Shown: in pieces, positions 10,878 to 19,176 of the stretch
Numbering within the stretch: position 1 is the first letter of the stretch
Layout of the letters: each line of letters opens with the position of its first letter
DNA from: Pseudomonas putida
GTDB lineage: Bacteria > Pseudomonadota > Gammaproteobacteria > Pseudomonadales > Pseudomonadaceae
Assembly (NCBI RefSeq): GCF_001636055.1
Contig: NZ_CP011789.1
Coordinates: 868,001-932,000, forward strand
Reading direction: 5' to 3'
DNA: 64,000 nucleotides
Program-made: the position numbers and the translations under genes
The notes under the pieces: generated by a model
What the model was told of the DNA's origin: nothing
What the model saw: the letters and a program-made list of their open reading frames with translations, nothing else
Database searches by the model: none

Positions 10878-12251
10878 ATGCGGATAAGATACGCTGCCAT
10901 TCCCGGAGTATTGTTGTTACTGGCGGCTTGCGCCAGAACTTCTGGAGTTCCGGACGCGCAGCCTTCGGGAACTATGATCACTCAAACTCCAGCGCAAGCC
11001 CCAGCAGCACAGGATGTAGGCGTCAAAGGTGCAGACGCTGCGGCGCAATTGACGGGCTGGTATAACCAAGTGCGTCAGAATTGCGGTGGCGCGGCGCTAC
11101 CAGCCTATTTATGTTCGGGCATCATGCTTCGCGGAACGTTGAGCCGGCAGAGCTATTTACCCTGGGATCCCAGCCCTCCCTCAATTACCAGTGGTGGCGT
11201 GTCGTTTGCGTGGATCAGGGCGGATATGAATTTCTCTACATTGCCGCTCAACTACAATAACGGTTATATATTATATCCAGCGCAGGAAGTGCCAGCGTCC
11301 AAGACAGCTGTCCAGGTGCTGTGTTCTTTTCCGTTCGACGGCTGGACGGACAATCGTCAACAACAGGGGTGCGGGATATCACCCGAGTACCCTGCTCAGA
11401 GCAAGCCTTGCAATGAGCAGGGGATCAATGCGGCGGCGCAGTGGCTGTCCCATTTCAACTCTGTCTCTGATAAGCATAAAGCTCAATGTGGCTGGGATCG
11501 GCGTCAGGGGCAAGCCAACACGGCCGATCGTTTCAATCAGACGATAGTTGCGAAAAATCTGCTCACGGGCTTCTATCGAACGGCCAACGATGAGTTGCGT
11601 GTCGCAACCTGGGCGACGGGGAGCGGGGCGAAGTTGCCTATCCAATCGTTCTTCTACCTTGCAGGCAGCAACGGTCTGGTGAGTGCACAAGATGACCAAC
11701 GGCGTTATTTCCAGAGCTATCAGCAAACAGTGCCTGTTATTCAGCTCACGTTGCCGTCGAATGTGAGCGAAAAAGCGGCTTTTGTCTATCGTGAGAGCGA
11801 TCAAGTCGTAGGTGGCGGTGGCTCGTCGAGATTTATCGATTTTGAGAACGTTGCTTTTCAGGAAGGGGTAACGGAAATATCACTTCCACAAGCGCGGTTT
11901 TATTTCTCCTCCAACGGCGGTAATAGTAAGTTGGCAATACGCAACGCTGGTACTCCGTCAAATGGCATTACGGGGCGCTTTCTGCACATGACAAATAATA
12001 CTGATAATTTGCGCGCAGAGCTGATCATCATGCCTATTACGCCTGCGAGTCGTATAGTTTTGGATGTGGATAATCCTTCTAGGGATCGCCCCTATAATCA
12101 CTCTTCGGTCCAATACACGGATGGAACAGGGCATGGGATCAACTCTCCATTCCCTGGGTTTGATTTCAGTGCACCTGCTGGAAAGAAAATAAGATACATC
12201 GAATTCCAAGACTTCGAACGACGTATCGATAATATCCGTTTCTACGATTGA
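10878..12251 (+). CDS. Halovibrin-like secreted lipoprotein (putative)
   Basis: A 457-residue protein with a lipoprotein signal peptide ending in the lipobox LAAC (lipidated Cys18). The first half (about 55-260) has WYNQVRQNCGG, YLCSGIMLRG, WDPSPPSITSGGVSFAWIRA, VLCSFPFDGWTDNR and CGWDRRQG, a Cys-rich pattern I associate with halovibrin (HvnA) proteins. Vibrio halovibrins are secreted NAD-glycohydrolases. The second half (about 300-457) is a beta-rich domain ending in RRIDNIRFYD, which looks like an added binding module. The gene is AT-richer than its neighbours, stands alone and has its own terminator. Halovibrin assignment is recognition from memory; no catalytic residue is assigned. Confidence 0.6.
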   Translation: MRIRYAAIPGVLLLLAACARTSGVPDAQPSGTMITQTPAQAPAAQDVGVKGADAAAQLTGWYNQVRQNCGGAALPAYLCSGIMLRGTLSRQSYLPWDPSPPSITSGGVSFAWIRADMNFSTLPLNYNNGYILYPAQEVPASKTAVQVLCSFPFDGWTDNRQQQGCGISPEYPAQSKPCNEQGINAAAQWLSHFNSVSDKHKAQCGWDRRQGQANTADRFNQTIVAKNLLTGFYRTANDELRVATWATGSGAKLPIQSFFYLAGSNGLVSAQDDQRRYFQSYQQTVPVIQLTLPSNVSEKAAFVYRESDQVVGGGGSSRFIDFENVAFQEGVTEISLPQARFYFSSNGGNSKLAIRNAGTPSNGITGRFLHMTNNTDNLRAELIIMPITPASRIVLDVDNPSRDRPYNHSSVQYTDGTGHGINSPFPGFDFSAPAGKKIRYIEFQDFERRIDNIRFYD

Positions 12252-12259
12252 TCGTCCGG

Positions 12260-12303
12260 CTTGCCGAAAAGCCCCCTCCGCCTGGCTTTTCGGCAAGTTG
12301 TTT
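12260..12303. terminator. Strong hairpin terminator, possibly bidirectional
   Basis: A 14-bp perfect stem (12260-12273 with 12284-12297) with a 10-base loop, followed on the + strand by TTGTTT. It lies between the convergent halovibrin-like and acyltransferase genes. The stem contains an A-run and a T-run, so it could serve both directions. Confidence 0.8.
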
Positions 12304-12323
12304 CATGCCAGTGTTCGCTCGCT

Positions 12324-13211
12324 TCACGTCAATTCCGCGCGTAATGCTTGGATTCGGGCGTCCTTGTCTTCCCACAGCTGGTTGACCCAGGCCTGCACGG
12401 TCTGGCGAAACGCCGGATCGCTCTCGTAGTCGCCTTCGCATAATGCCGGGTCCAGCTCGCGTACGCGGATGTCGATGATGACCCGGCTGATGCTGCCGTT
12501 GAGCAGGTCCCAGAACCCTGGGGCCTTGTTGCCGGGGTAGACGATGGTCACATCGAGCAGGGCGTCGAGTTGCTCGCCCAGTGCGGCGAGCACGAAGGCG
12601 ACGCCGCCGGCCTTGGGCTTGAGCAGGTGGCGGTACGGCGATTGCTGCTGTTCGCGCTTGGCTTCGGTGAAGCGCGTGCCTTCGAGGTAGTTGACCACCG
12701 TTACCGGCTGGCGCTTGAACAGCTCGCAGGCGGCCTTGGTGATTTCCAGGTCCTTGCCCTTGAGCTCGGGGTGCTTGTCGAGGAAGGCCTTGCTGTAGCG
12801 CTTCATGAAGGGGTAGTCCAGCGCCCACCAGGCCAGGCCCAGCAGCGGTACCCAGATCAGCTCCTTCTTGAGGAAGAACTTGAAGAACGGCACACGGCGG
12901 TTGAGGCTTTCGATCAGTGCGGGAATGTCGACCCAGCTCTGATGGTTGCTGACGCACAGGTAGGAGGTGTTCGCGTTCAGCGTCTCGATGCCGCGGATGT
13001 CCCATTGCGTGGGGATGCACAGGGCGAAGATGGCCTTGTCGATTTCCGACCAGGTCTCGGCGATCCACATCACCGCCCAGGAGGCATAGTCGCGACCACG
13101 GCCGGGCAGCACCAGCTTGAGCAGGGCGAAGACCATCAGCGGGCAGATCAACACGAGGGTGTTGAGCAGCAGCAGGACAGTTGTAAGGATGCCGGTCAGC
13201 AGGCGACGCAT
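12324..13211 (-). CDS. PlsC-family acyltransferase (YihG-like)
   Basis: Inner-membrane 1-acylglycerol-3-phosphate-type acyltransferase, 295 residues. The N-terminus is hydrophobic (LLTGILTTVLLLLNTLVLIC) and membrane-anchoring. The HX4D catalytic motif is NHQSWVD with His90 and Asp95. The glycerophosphate-binding EGTR motif is in VVNYLEGTRFTEAK, and LKPKAGGVAFVL follows. The length and the segment KDLEITKAACELF resemble E. coli YihG more than the essential PlsC, so a secondary or fatty-acid-specific acyltransferase is likely (inference). Confidence 0.85.
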   Translation of the reverse strand: MRRLLTGILTTVLLLLNTLVLICPLMVFALLKLVLPGRGRDYASWAVMWIAETWSEIDKAIFALCIPTQWDIRGIETLNANTSYLCVSNHQSWVDIPALIESLNRRVPFFKFFLKKELIWVPLLGLAWWALDYPFMKRYSKAFLDKHPELKGKDLEITKAACELFKRQPVTVVNYLEGTRFTEAKREQQQSPYRHLLKPKAGGVAFVLAALGEQLDALLDVTIVYPGNKAPGFWDLLNGSISRVIIDIRVRELDPALCEGDYESDPAFRQTVQAWVNQLWEDKDARIQALRAELT

Positions 13212-13405
13212 AAGGAGACTCTTGTTGTATGAAAGTGTTGTGTGAGATTTGCGGTTGGCAATGATAAGCAGGGTAACGTCCTACGCCAAACGGCCAATGC
13301 CCAATGGAAGGGACAAATGTTTCACATTATGTTGGATAGGCTGTGACAACGAACCTATCCTCCCCGCGTAGTCTAAGCACTGTCTCATCTCAAGGAATGC
13401 TTCCC

Positions 13406-13909
13406 GTGAAACCACTGCTTGCCCTCCTGTCGCTGCTGGCGTTGCCGGTGATGGCCGCCGAGCCGACACTCTATGGCCGCTATGAGTACATCAAGCTCCC
13501 CGAGATCGGCCAGACCCTCAAGGCCAAGATGGATACTGGCGCGCTGACCGCATCGCTGTCGGCCAAGGATATCGAGACCTTCACCCGCGACGGCGAGGAC
13601 TGGGTGCGTTTCCGCCTGGCGACCAAGGATGCCGACGGCAAGGTCTATGAACACAAGGTGGCGCGCATCAGCAAGATCAAGGCCCGCTCAGGCGATGAGG
13701 AAGACGAGGACGAACCGGCCGAGGCTGCCCGCCGTCCGGTGGTGGACCTGGAGCTGTGCCTGGGTGACGTCAAGCGTACGGTGGAGGTCAACCTGACCGA
13801 CCGCAGCAACTTCAACTACCCGCTGCTGATCGGCGCCAAGGCGTTGCGTGAGTTCAAGGCGGCGGTGAACCCGGCACGGCGGTATACGGCGGACAAGCCG
13901 GACTGCTGA
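13406..13909 (+). CDS. Retropepsin-like/RimK-associated aspartic peptidase-fold exported protein
   Basis: A 167-residue protein with a signal peptide (VKPLLALLSLLALPVMAAE) and a retropepsin-like fold of the family once called ATP-dependent zinc protease (PF05618 type). The aspartic-protease signature appears as KMDTGALTASL with Asp43. A charged insertion GDEEDEDEPAEAARR lies in the middle, and PLLIGAKALREF is the conserved C-terminal hydrophobic motif. The GTG at 13406 is chosen because AAGGA at 13392-13396 is nine bases upstream. The in-frame ATG at 13397 would touch that site directly. Whether it is an active protease is not shown by sequence. Confidence 0.78.
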   Translation: MKPLLALLSLLALPVMAAEPTLYGRYEYIKLPEIGQTLKAKMDTGALTASLSAKDIETFTRDGEDWVRFRLATKDADGKVYEHKVARISKIKARSGDEEDEDEPAEAARRPVVDLELCLGDVKRTVEVNLTDRSNFNYPLLIGAKALREFKAAVNPARRYTADKPDC

Positions 13910-13925
13910 TCGTCCGGCCTGGCCT

Positions 13926-13998
13926 CTCGCAGGCAAGCCCGATCCCCGCAGCTGCAGCGTCAGCCTGCAATTGTGCGAGTGGGCTTGTCCCGCGAAGG
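13926..13998. repeat. Degraded inverted REP pair
   Basis: GGCAAGCCCGATCCCCGCAG and the inverted TGCGAGTGGGCTTGTCCCGC with several mismatches to the local REP consensus, upstream of creB. Confidence 0.55.
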
Positions 13999-14042
13999 GG
14001 CTCGGTCAGACAATCGACGACCAGCCCCTCAGAGTCTCACCC

Positions 14043-14723
14043 ATGCCCCACATCCTCATCGTCGAAGACGAGTCCGCTATCGCCGACACCCTGGTCTATG
14101 CCCTCCAGGCCGACGGCCATAGTACCGCCTGGGTGACCCTGGGCAGCGCCGCGCTCGAACAGATGCGCCAGCGCCCGGCCGACCTGGTCATCCTCGACAT
14201 CGGCCTGCCAGATATCAGTGGTTTCGAAACCTGCCGCCAACTGCGCCGCTTCAGCGAGGTGCCGGTGATGTTCCTCAGTGCCCGCGATGGTGAGATCGAC
14301 CGGGTCGTAGGCTTGGAAATCGGTGCCGACGACTATGTGGTCAAGCCGTTCAGCCCGCGCGAGGTGGCTGCGCGGGTGCGGGCGATCCTCAAGCGCATGG
14401 CGCCCAGAGCCGAGACGGCAGTCGATGCGAAGCTGTTCGAGGTCGATACGCTGGGGATGCGCATCCTCTATCGTGGCCAGGCGCTGACGCTCACTCGCCA
14501 TGAATTCCGCTTGCTGCAATGCCTGCTCAAGCAACCCCGTCGGGTGTTCAGCCGCGAGCAATTGCTCGACGGGCTGGGCGTGGCTTCAGATGCCGGTTAC
14601 GAGCGAACCATCGACAGCCACATCAAGAGCCTGCGCGCGAAGTTGCGCCTGGTGTCTGGCGATGCCGAACCAATCCAGACCCATCGCGGCCTGGGCTATA
14701 GCTATAGCCCGGATCACGCCTGA
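14043..14723 (+). CDS. creB: Response regulator CreB
   Basis: OmpR/PhoB-class transcription factor of the CreBC two-component system, which in pseudomonads responds to cell-wall damage and controls creD and beta-lactam responses. The 226 residues hold a receiver (1-120) with phospho-acceptor Asp52 in LVILDIGLPD and Lys in VVKPFSPRE. The winged-helix domain (about 130-222) contains LTRHEFRLLQCLL and RTIDSHIKSLRAKL. ATG 14043 is used because an upstream in-frame ATG at 13971 would add an unrelated leader. The stop overlaps creC by one base. I searched by eye for the TTCAC-N6-TTCAC box near creB and creD and did not find one. Confidence 0.92.
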   Translation: MPHILIVEDESAIADTLVYALQADGHSTAWVTLGSAALEQMRQRPADLVILDIGLPDISGFETCRQLRRFSEVPVMFLSARDGEIDRVVGLEIGADDYVVKPFSPREVAARVRAILKRMAPRAETAVDAKLFEVDTLGMRILYRGQALTLTRHEFRLLQCLLKQPRRVFSREQLLDGLGVASDAGYERTIDSHIKSLRAKLRLVSGDAEPIQTHRGLGYSYSPDHA

Positions 14724-16156
14724 TGCGCCTGGGGATCCGGATCTTTCTGGTGTACTTCCTGTTCGTCGGGTTGTCGGGTTACTTCCTGCTCAATACCGTG
14801 CGCGAACAGATTCGCCCAGTGGTGCGCCAGTCTTCCGAGGAAACCCTGGTGGACACCGCCAACCTGTTGGCAGAAATCCTTCACGATGACGTCAAGGCCG
14901 GCACGCTTGGGCAAAGTCGTCTGCCTCAAGTACTCGAATCCTACGGTCAGCGCCGCCCAGGTGCGGATATCTGGGGGCTGGCGAAAAACCAGGTCAGCCA
15001 CCGTATCTATGTCACCGACGCCAAGGGCATCGTCCTGCTCGACTCCAGTGGCCAGGCCCTGGGCAAGGATTACTCGCGCTGGAACGACGTCTACCTGACC
15101 CTGCGAGGCCAATATGGCGCGCGTTCGACCCGCAGCGACCCGGACGACGAAAGCACCTCGGTGATGCATGTGGCGGCACCGATCATGGATAACGGCCAGG
15201 TCATCGGTGTGGTGACGGTGGCCAAGCCCAACAGTTCGCTACAGCCCTATATCGACCGTTCCGAGCAACGTTTGCTGACGCTAGGCCTGGGGTTGATCGT
15301 GCTCGGGCTGTTGGTGGGCGCTGCGCTGTCCTGGTGGCTGGCGCGGTCGTTGCGCCGCCTCACCCGTTACGCCCAGGCGGTAAGTGAGGGCGAGCGCGCG
15401 GCGCTGCCGCACTACAAGGGCGGTGAACTGCTGCAACTGGCCACGGCGGTGGAGCGCATGCGCACCCAGTTGGAGGGCAAGGCGTATGTCGAGCGCTATG
15501 TGCATACCCTCACCCATGAGCTGAAAAGCCCGCTGGCGGCGATTCGTGGGGCTTCCGAGCTGTTGCAGGGGCCGATGCCGGATGAGCAGCGGGCGCGTTT
15601 TGCCAGCAATATCGAGCGCGAGAGCGAGCGTTTACAGCAGATGATCGAGCGCTTGCTCAACCTGGCGCGGGTCGAGCAGATGCAGGCGCTGGAAGACGAG
15701 CAGCAGGTGCCGCTCGCTGCGCTGGTCGACGAGTTGCTGCACGGGTATGCGGCGCGGATCGACAGTGCCGGGTTGCAGATCAGGCAACAGGTGACGGGCG
15801 GGGTGTTGTTGCTGTGCGACCCCTTCTTGCTGCGTCAGGCGCTGGCAAACCTGGTGGACAACGCGCTCGACTTCACGCCGGCAGGCGGCGCCTTGTCGTT
15901 CGAGCTGATGCACGAAGGCGATAGGGTCGCGTTGAGCCTGTTCAACCAGGGGGAGGCGATTCCGGATTACGCCATCGAGCGGGTCAGCGAGCGCTTCTAT
16001 TCCCTGCCGCGGCCAGGCACCGGGCGCAAGAGCACCGGGCTTGGGCTCAACTTTGTCGAGGAAGTGATGCAACTGCATGGCGGAGCGCTGGCGGTGGATA
16101 ACGTCGAGGGCGGGGTGCGGGTCAGGCTGTGGCTGCCTGCGCGGCGCGTGAGCTGA
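14723..16156 (+). CDS. creC: Sensor histidine kinase CreC
   Basis: Membrane histidine kinase, 477 residues, partner of CreB. TM1 is at about residues 5-25 (IFLVYFLFVGLSGYFLL), followed by a periplasmic sensor of roughly 155 residues. TM2 is LGLGLIVLGLLVGAALSWWL, then comes a HAMP-like region. The H-box is THELKSPLAAIRGASELLQG with His265. The ATPase domain shows NLVDNALDF and STGLGLNFVEE. Start ATG overlaps the creB stop (TGATG), so the two are coupled. Confidence 0.92.
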   Translation: MRLGIRIFLVYFLFVGLSGYFLLNTVREQIRPVVRQSSEETLVDTANLLAEILHDDVKAGTLGQSRLPQVLESYGQRRPGADIWGLAKNQVSHRIYVTDAKGIVLLDSSGQALGKDYSRWNDVYLTLRGQYGARSTRSDPDDESTSVMHVAAPIMDNGQVIGVVTVAKPNSSLQPYIDRSEQRLLTLGLGLIVLGLLVGAALSWWLARSLRRLTRYAQAVSEGERAALPHYKGGELLQLATAVERMRTQLEGKAYVERYVHTLTHELKSPLAAIRGASELLQGPMPDEQRARFASNIERESERLQQMIERLLNLARVEQMQALEDEQQVPLAALVDELLHGYAARIDSAGLQIRQQVTGGVLLLCDPFLLRQALANLVDNALDFTPAGGALSFELMHEGDRVALSLFNQGEAIPDYAIERVSERFYSLPRPGTGRKSTGLGLNFVEEVMQLHGGALAVDNVEGGVRVRLWLPARRVS

Positions 16157-16262
16157 TTCCTGCTGTCCGCCTCGTCATCTCCACACAATCTGCACAAACC
16201 CTCCCTATCGGCTCCATGTGCGCGGCGCAAGCTGCGCCCATCACAACTGGAGCCAAAGCCCC

Positions 16263-17591
16263 ATGAACAAGCCCCTGAGTTTCAAGCTCGGCATGATCGT
16301 CCTGCTGATGCTGCTGTTATTGATCCCTCTGTTGATGATTGGTGGCCTGATCGATGAACGGCAGGCCGTGCGCGATGGTGTGCTGCAGGACATCGCCCAG
16401 AGTTCGAGCTTCGACCAGCAGATCAGCGGCCCGCTGCTGGTGGTGCCGTACCGCAAGTACCAGCGCCGCTGGATCGACAAGGACGGCAAGAGTGTGCAGG
16501 AAACCAGCACCGTCAGCGGCCACCTGTACTTCCTGCCGGAAACCTTCGAGGTCGACAGCCAGGTCGATACCGAACTGCGCGCCCGCGGCATTTACCAGGC
16601 GCGGTTGTTCCATGCCAGGAACCGTATCAGTGGCCGCTTCAAGCTGCCTGAGCGCTGGGGCGTCGACAAGGACTACGAAGACTACCGGTTCGACAAGCCG
16701 TTCATGGTGGTGGGCATCAGCGATATCCGAGGCATCGAGAATGCCCTGGAACTGAGCCTCGACGATCAGCGCCTGCCGTTCGAAGCAGGCACCGGCCTGG
16801 ACTGGATGGCCGGTGGAGTGCACGTCACCCTGCCTGGGCTGGATGGCCAGGCTGCCCGCGAGTTCGGCTATGCCTTCGACCTGGCGTTGCAGGGCACCGG
16901 ACAACTCCATGTGCTGCCAGTGGGGCGCAGCAGCCGGGTCGAGATGCACGCCAACTGGCCCCATCCGAGCTTCATCGGCAGCTACTTGCCGGCCAGCCGT
17001 GAGATCGATGCCCAGGGTTTCACCGCGCGCTGGCAGACCTCGTTCTTTGCCACCAACCTGGAAGACGCGCTGCGCCAATGCGCCGGTGCGGACAAGTGCG
17101 CGGATTTCAGTGGGCGCACCTTCGGTGTGAGCTTCGTCGATCCGGTGGACCAGTACCTCAGGAGCGAGCGTGCGATCAAGTATGCGCTGCTGTTCATCGC
17201 ACTGACCTTTGCCGGCTTCTTCCTGTTCGAGGTGTTGAAGAACCTCAGCGTGCACCCGATGCAATACGTGCTGGTGGGGGCGGCGCTGGCGCTGTTCTAC
17301 CTGTTGCTGCTGTCACTGTCGGAACACCTGGGTTTTGGCCTGGCCTATGGCTTGTCGGCAGGGGCCTGCGTGCTGCTGATCGGCTTCTACTTGAGCCATG
17401 TGCTGCACAGCCCGGTACGCGGGGTGGGTTTTGCGGCGGGGTTGGCGGCGCTCTATGGGCTGCTGTACGGGCTGCTGAGCGCGGAGGACTATGCGCTGTT
17501 GATGGGCTCGCTGCTGTGCTTTGGCTTGCTTGGCGTGTTCATGGTGCTGACCCGGCGGCTGGACTGGTCGCGGGTGGGGAGGGCGGCATGA
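16263..17591 (+). CDS. creD: Inner-membrane protein CreD
   Basis: Inner-membrane protein of the CreD family (442 residues) and the best known target of CreBC in pseudomonads, where it affects envelope integrity. It has an N-terminal anchor (LGMIVLLMLLLLIPLLMIGG), a long periplasmic domain with LLVVPYR and SGHLYFLPETF, and a C-terminal block of about five or six TM helices (YALLFIALTFAGFFLFEVL onward). It lies 106 bases downstream of creC with no clear CreB box visible in the gap, so it may be read through from creBC. Confidence 0.9.
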   Translation: MNKPLSFKLGMIVLLMLLLLIPLLMIGGLIDERQAVRDGVLQDIAQSSSFDQQISGPLLVVPYRKYQRRWIDKDGKSVQETSTVSGHLYFLPETFEVDSQVDTELRARGIYQARLFHARNRISGRFKLPERWGVDKDYEDYRFDKPFMVVGISDIRGIENALELSLDDQRLPFEAGTGLDWMAGGVHVTLPGLDGQAAREFGYAFDLALQGTGQLHVLPVGRSSRVEMHANWPHPSFIGSYLPASREIDAQGFTARWQTSFFATNLEDALRQCAGADKCADFSGRTFGVSFVDPVDQYLRSERAIKYALLFIALTFAGFFLFEVLKNLSVHPMQYVLVGAALALFYLLLLSLSEHLGFGLAYGLSAGACVLLIGFYLSHVLHSPVRGVGFAAGLAALYGLLYGLLSAEDYALLMGSLLCFGLLGVFMVLTRRLDWSRVGRAA

Positions 17592-17666
17592 GGGAGGACA
17601 AGGTGATCGGGCGCTGGTTGGCGGTTCGGGTGGGGTCGTTGTTTCCTGCCAGGCCGGGGTAAGGCA

Positions 17667-17730
17667 TTCACGGGCAGGCTGGCTCCTACAGAGGGGATAT
17701 GTCTGTGGGAGGGGCTTGCCCGCGAAGGGG
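17667..17730. repeat. Inverted REP pair between creD and the GST gene
   Basis: A degraded copy at 17667-17690 and a better inverted copy at about 17703-17728 (GTGGGAGGGGCTTGCCCGCG), between two convergent genes. Confidence 0.7.
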
Positions 17731-17732
17731 TT

Positions 17733-18353
17733 TCAGGCGACCGGCACGGTAGCCAGCATCGACGCGCGCTGGCTCACTTGGGCATACCATTCAGCCAGCC
17801 CAGGCTGTTGTTCACGCCAGCCGAACTCCGGCTGGCGCAGGTCCAGGTAGCCCAGCGCGCAGGCCGCGCCGATCGCGGCGATGTCGAAGCCGGAGGCGAT
17901 CTCTGCCAGGTGATGCTGCTCAAGATCCGCCAGGCCTCGGCGGATTTTCTGTGACTGCGCCTGCAGCCAGCCATCCCAGCGCTTGTCCTCAGGACGCAGG
18001 AAGCTTTCATAGCGGCTCGACACCGCCGCATCCATGATCGCATCGGCCTGGGAGGCCAGGGTCAGGCGCCGCCAGCGCGCCGAGCCCTCGCGGGGGATCA
18101 GCGGGTTGCCGACGTGCTGGCTGTCGAGGTACTCGCAGATCACCCGGCTGTCGTGCAGCACGCTACCGTCTTCCAGGCGCAGGGCCGGGATCTTGCCGAT
18201 CGGATTGTCCTGGTTGAGCTGCTCGTCACCGCTCACCGGGCTGATGTTGACGGTTTGCAGGCGTACGCGGTCGAGCTGACCGGTCTCGTGCAGCACCAGC
18301 AAGACCTTGCGCACGAAAGGCGACAGCGGCGCATGGAACAGCACCATACCCAT
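17733..18353 (-). CDS. Glutathione S-transferase family protein
   Basis: A 206-residue cytosolic GST-fold protein. The N-terminal thioredoxin-like domain starts FHAPLSPFVRKVLLVLHETG, where the SPF(V)RK motif offers a Ser/Arg active site. NPIGKIPALRLEDGSVLHDS carries the cis-Pro and the glutathione gamma-Glu contact, as in the YibF-like branch. The C-terminal helical domain follows. The start lies one base after the msrA stop (TGA-C-ATG), so it is coupled to msrA. That links it to oxidative-damage repair. Substrate unknown; ATG 18347 is an alternative start two codons in. Confidence 0.85.
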   Translation of the reverse strand: MGMVLFHAPLSPFVRKVLLVLHETGQLDRVRLQTVNISPVSGDEQLNQDNPIGKIPALRLEDGSVLHDSRVICEYLDSQHVGNPLIPREGSARWRRLTLASQADAIMDAAVSSRYESFLRPEDKRWDGWLQAQSQKIRRGLADLEQHHLAEIASGFDIAAIGAACALGYLDLRQPEFGWREQQPGLAEWYAQVSQRASMLATVPVA

Positions 18354-18354
18354 G

Positions 18355-19023
18355 TCAATTACCCTGCAGGCTGGGCGGCAGGCACACGCCAGTGCCACCG
18401 ATGCCGCAGTAGCCTTCGGGGTTCTTGGCCAGGTACTGCTGGTGGTAGGCCTCGGCGAAGTACACGGTCGGCGCCTGGTCGATCTCGGTGGTGATCTCGC
18501 CGAAACCGGCCTTGTTCAGCTCGGCCTGGAAAGCATCGCGGCTGGCCTTGGCCTGCTCCAGTTGCTCGGGCGAGGTGCAATAGATGGCCGAGCGGTACTG
18601 GGTGCCGATGTCGTTGCCCTGGCGCATACCCTGGGTCGGGTTGTGCAGTTCCCAGAACATCGCCAGCAGTTCGCGGTAGCTGACCTTGTCCTTGTCGAAC
18701 ACCACCAGTACCACCTCGGTGTGGCCGGTCAGCCCCGAGCAGACCTCTTCGTAGGTCGGGTTCGGGGTGAAACCGCCGGCGTAGCCGACCACGGTGCTGA
18801 CCACGCCTTCACGCTGCCAGAAGCGTCGTTCGGCGCCCCAGAAGCAGCCCAGGCCGAAGATGGCGAAGTCGATGCTGCCCTCGAAGAATGGGCCGAGCAG
18901 GGGGGTGCCTTCGAACACATAGTGGAATTCGGGCAGGGGCATGGGAGTTTCGCGGCCGGGCAGGGCCTGTTCGGCAGTGGGCATGACGTTTTTGTTCACG
19001 AGGATTTCCGAGCGCAGGACCAT
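18355..19023 (-). CDS. msrA: Peptide methionine (S)-S-oxide reductase MsrA
   Basis: Reduces methionine-S-sulfoxide in proteins with thioredoxin as donor. The 222 residues include the active site [13 protein letters not shown] with catalytic Cys60, the conserved GYAGG of [18 protein letters not shown], the [11 protein letters not shown] strand, and a C-terminal Cys ([10 protein letters not shown]) for resolving disulfides. ATG 19023 is chosen because the upstream extension is REP-derived sequence. It is the first gene of an msrA-GST pair. Confidence 0.95.
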   Translation of the reverse strand: MVLRSEILVNKNVMPTAEQALPGRETPMPLPEFHYVFEGTPLLGPFFEGSIDFAIFGLGCFWGAERRFWQREGVVSTVVGYAGGFTPNPTYEEVCSGLTGHTEVVLVVFDKDKVSYRELLAMFWELHNPTQGMRQGNDIGTQYRSAIYCTSPEQLEQAKASRDAFQAELNKAGFGEITTEIDQAPTVYFAEAYHQQYLAKNPEGYCGIGGTGVCLPPSLQGN

Positions 19024-19063
19024 GATTGTTCCTCTGTCTGACAGTGGGAGCGGTTGTGGCTTG

Positions 19064-19134
19064 TTCGCGGGCAAGCCCGCTCCTGCAGGGTTGCATTGCA
19101 GCCTGCCATTGTAGGAGCGGGCTTGCCCGCGAAG
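19064..19134. repeat. Inverted REP pair upstream of msrA
   Basis: TTCGCGGGCAAGCCCGCTCC and its inverted copy TAGGAGCGGGCTTGCCCGCG, about 26 bases apart, between dipA and msrA. Confidence 0.85.
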
Positions 19135-19176
19135 AGGCCCACATGGCCCCTATAGTGCCCGAGGTTTGCGCGCCTG

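Noticed and set aside
16157..16262. A CreB-binding box (TTCAC-N6-TTCAC) before creD
   Set aside because: Looked for and not found in the creC-creD gap by eye; not claimed.
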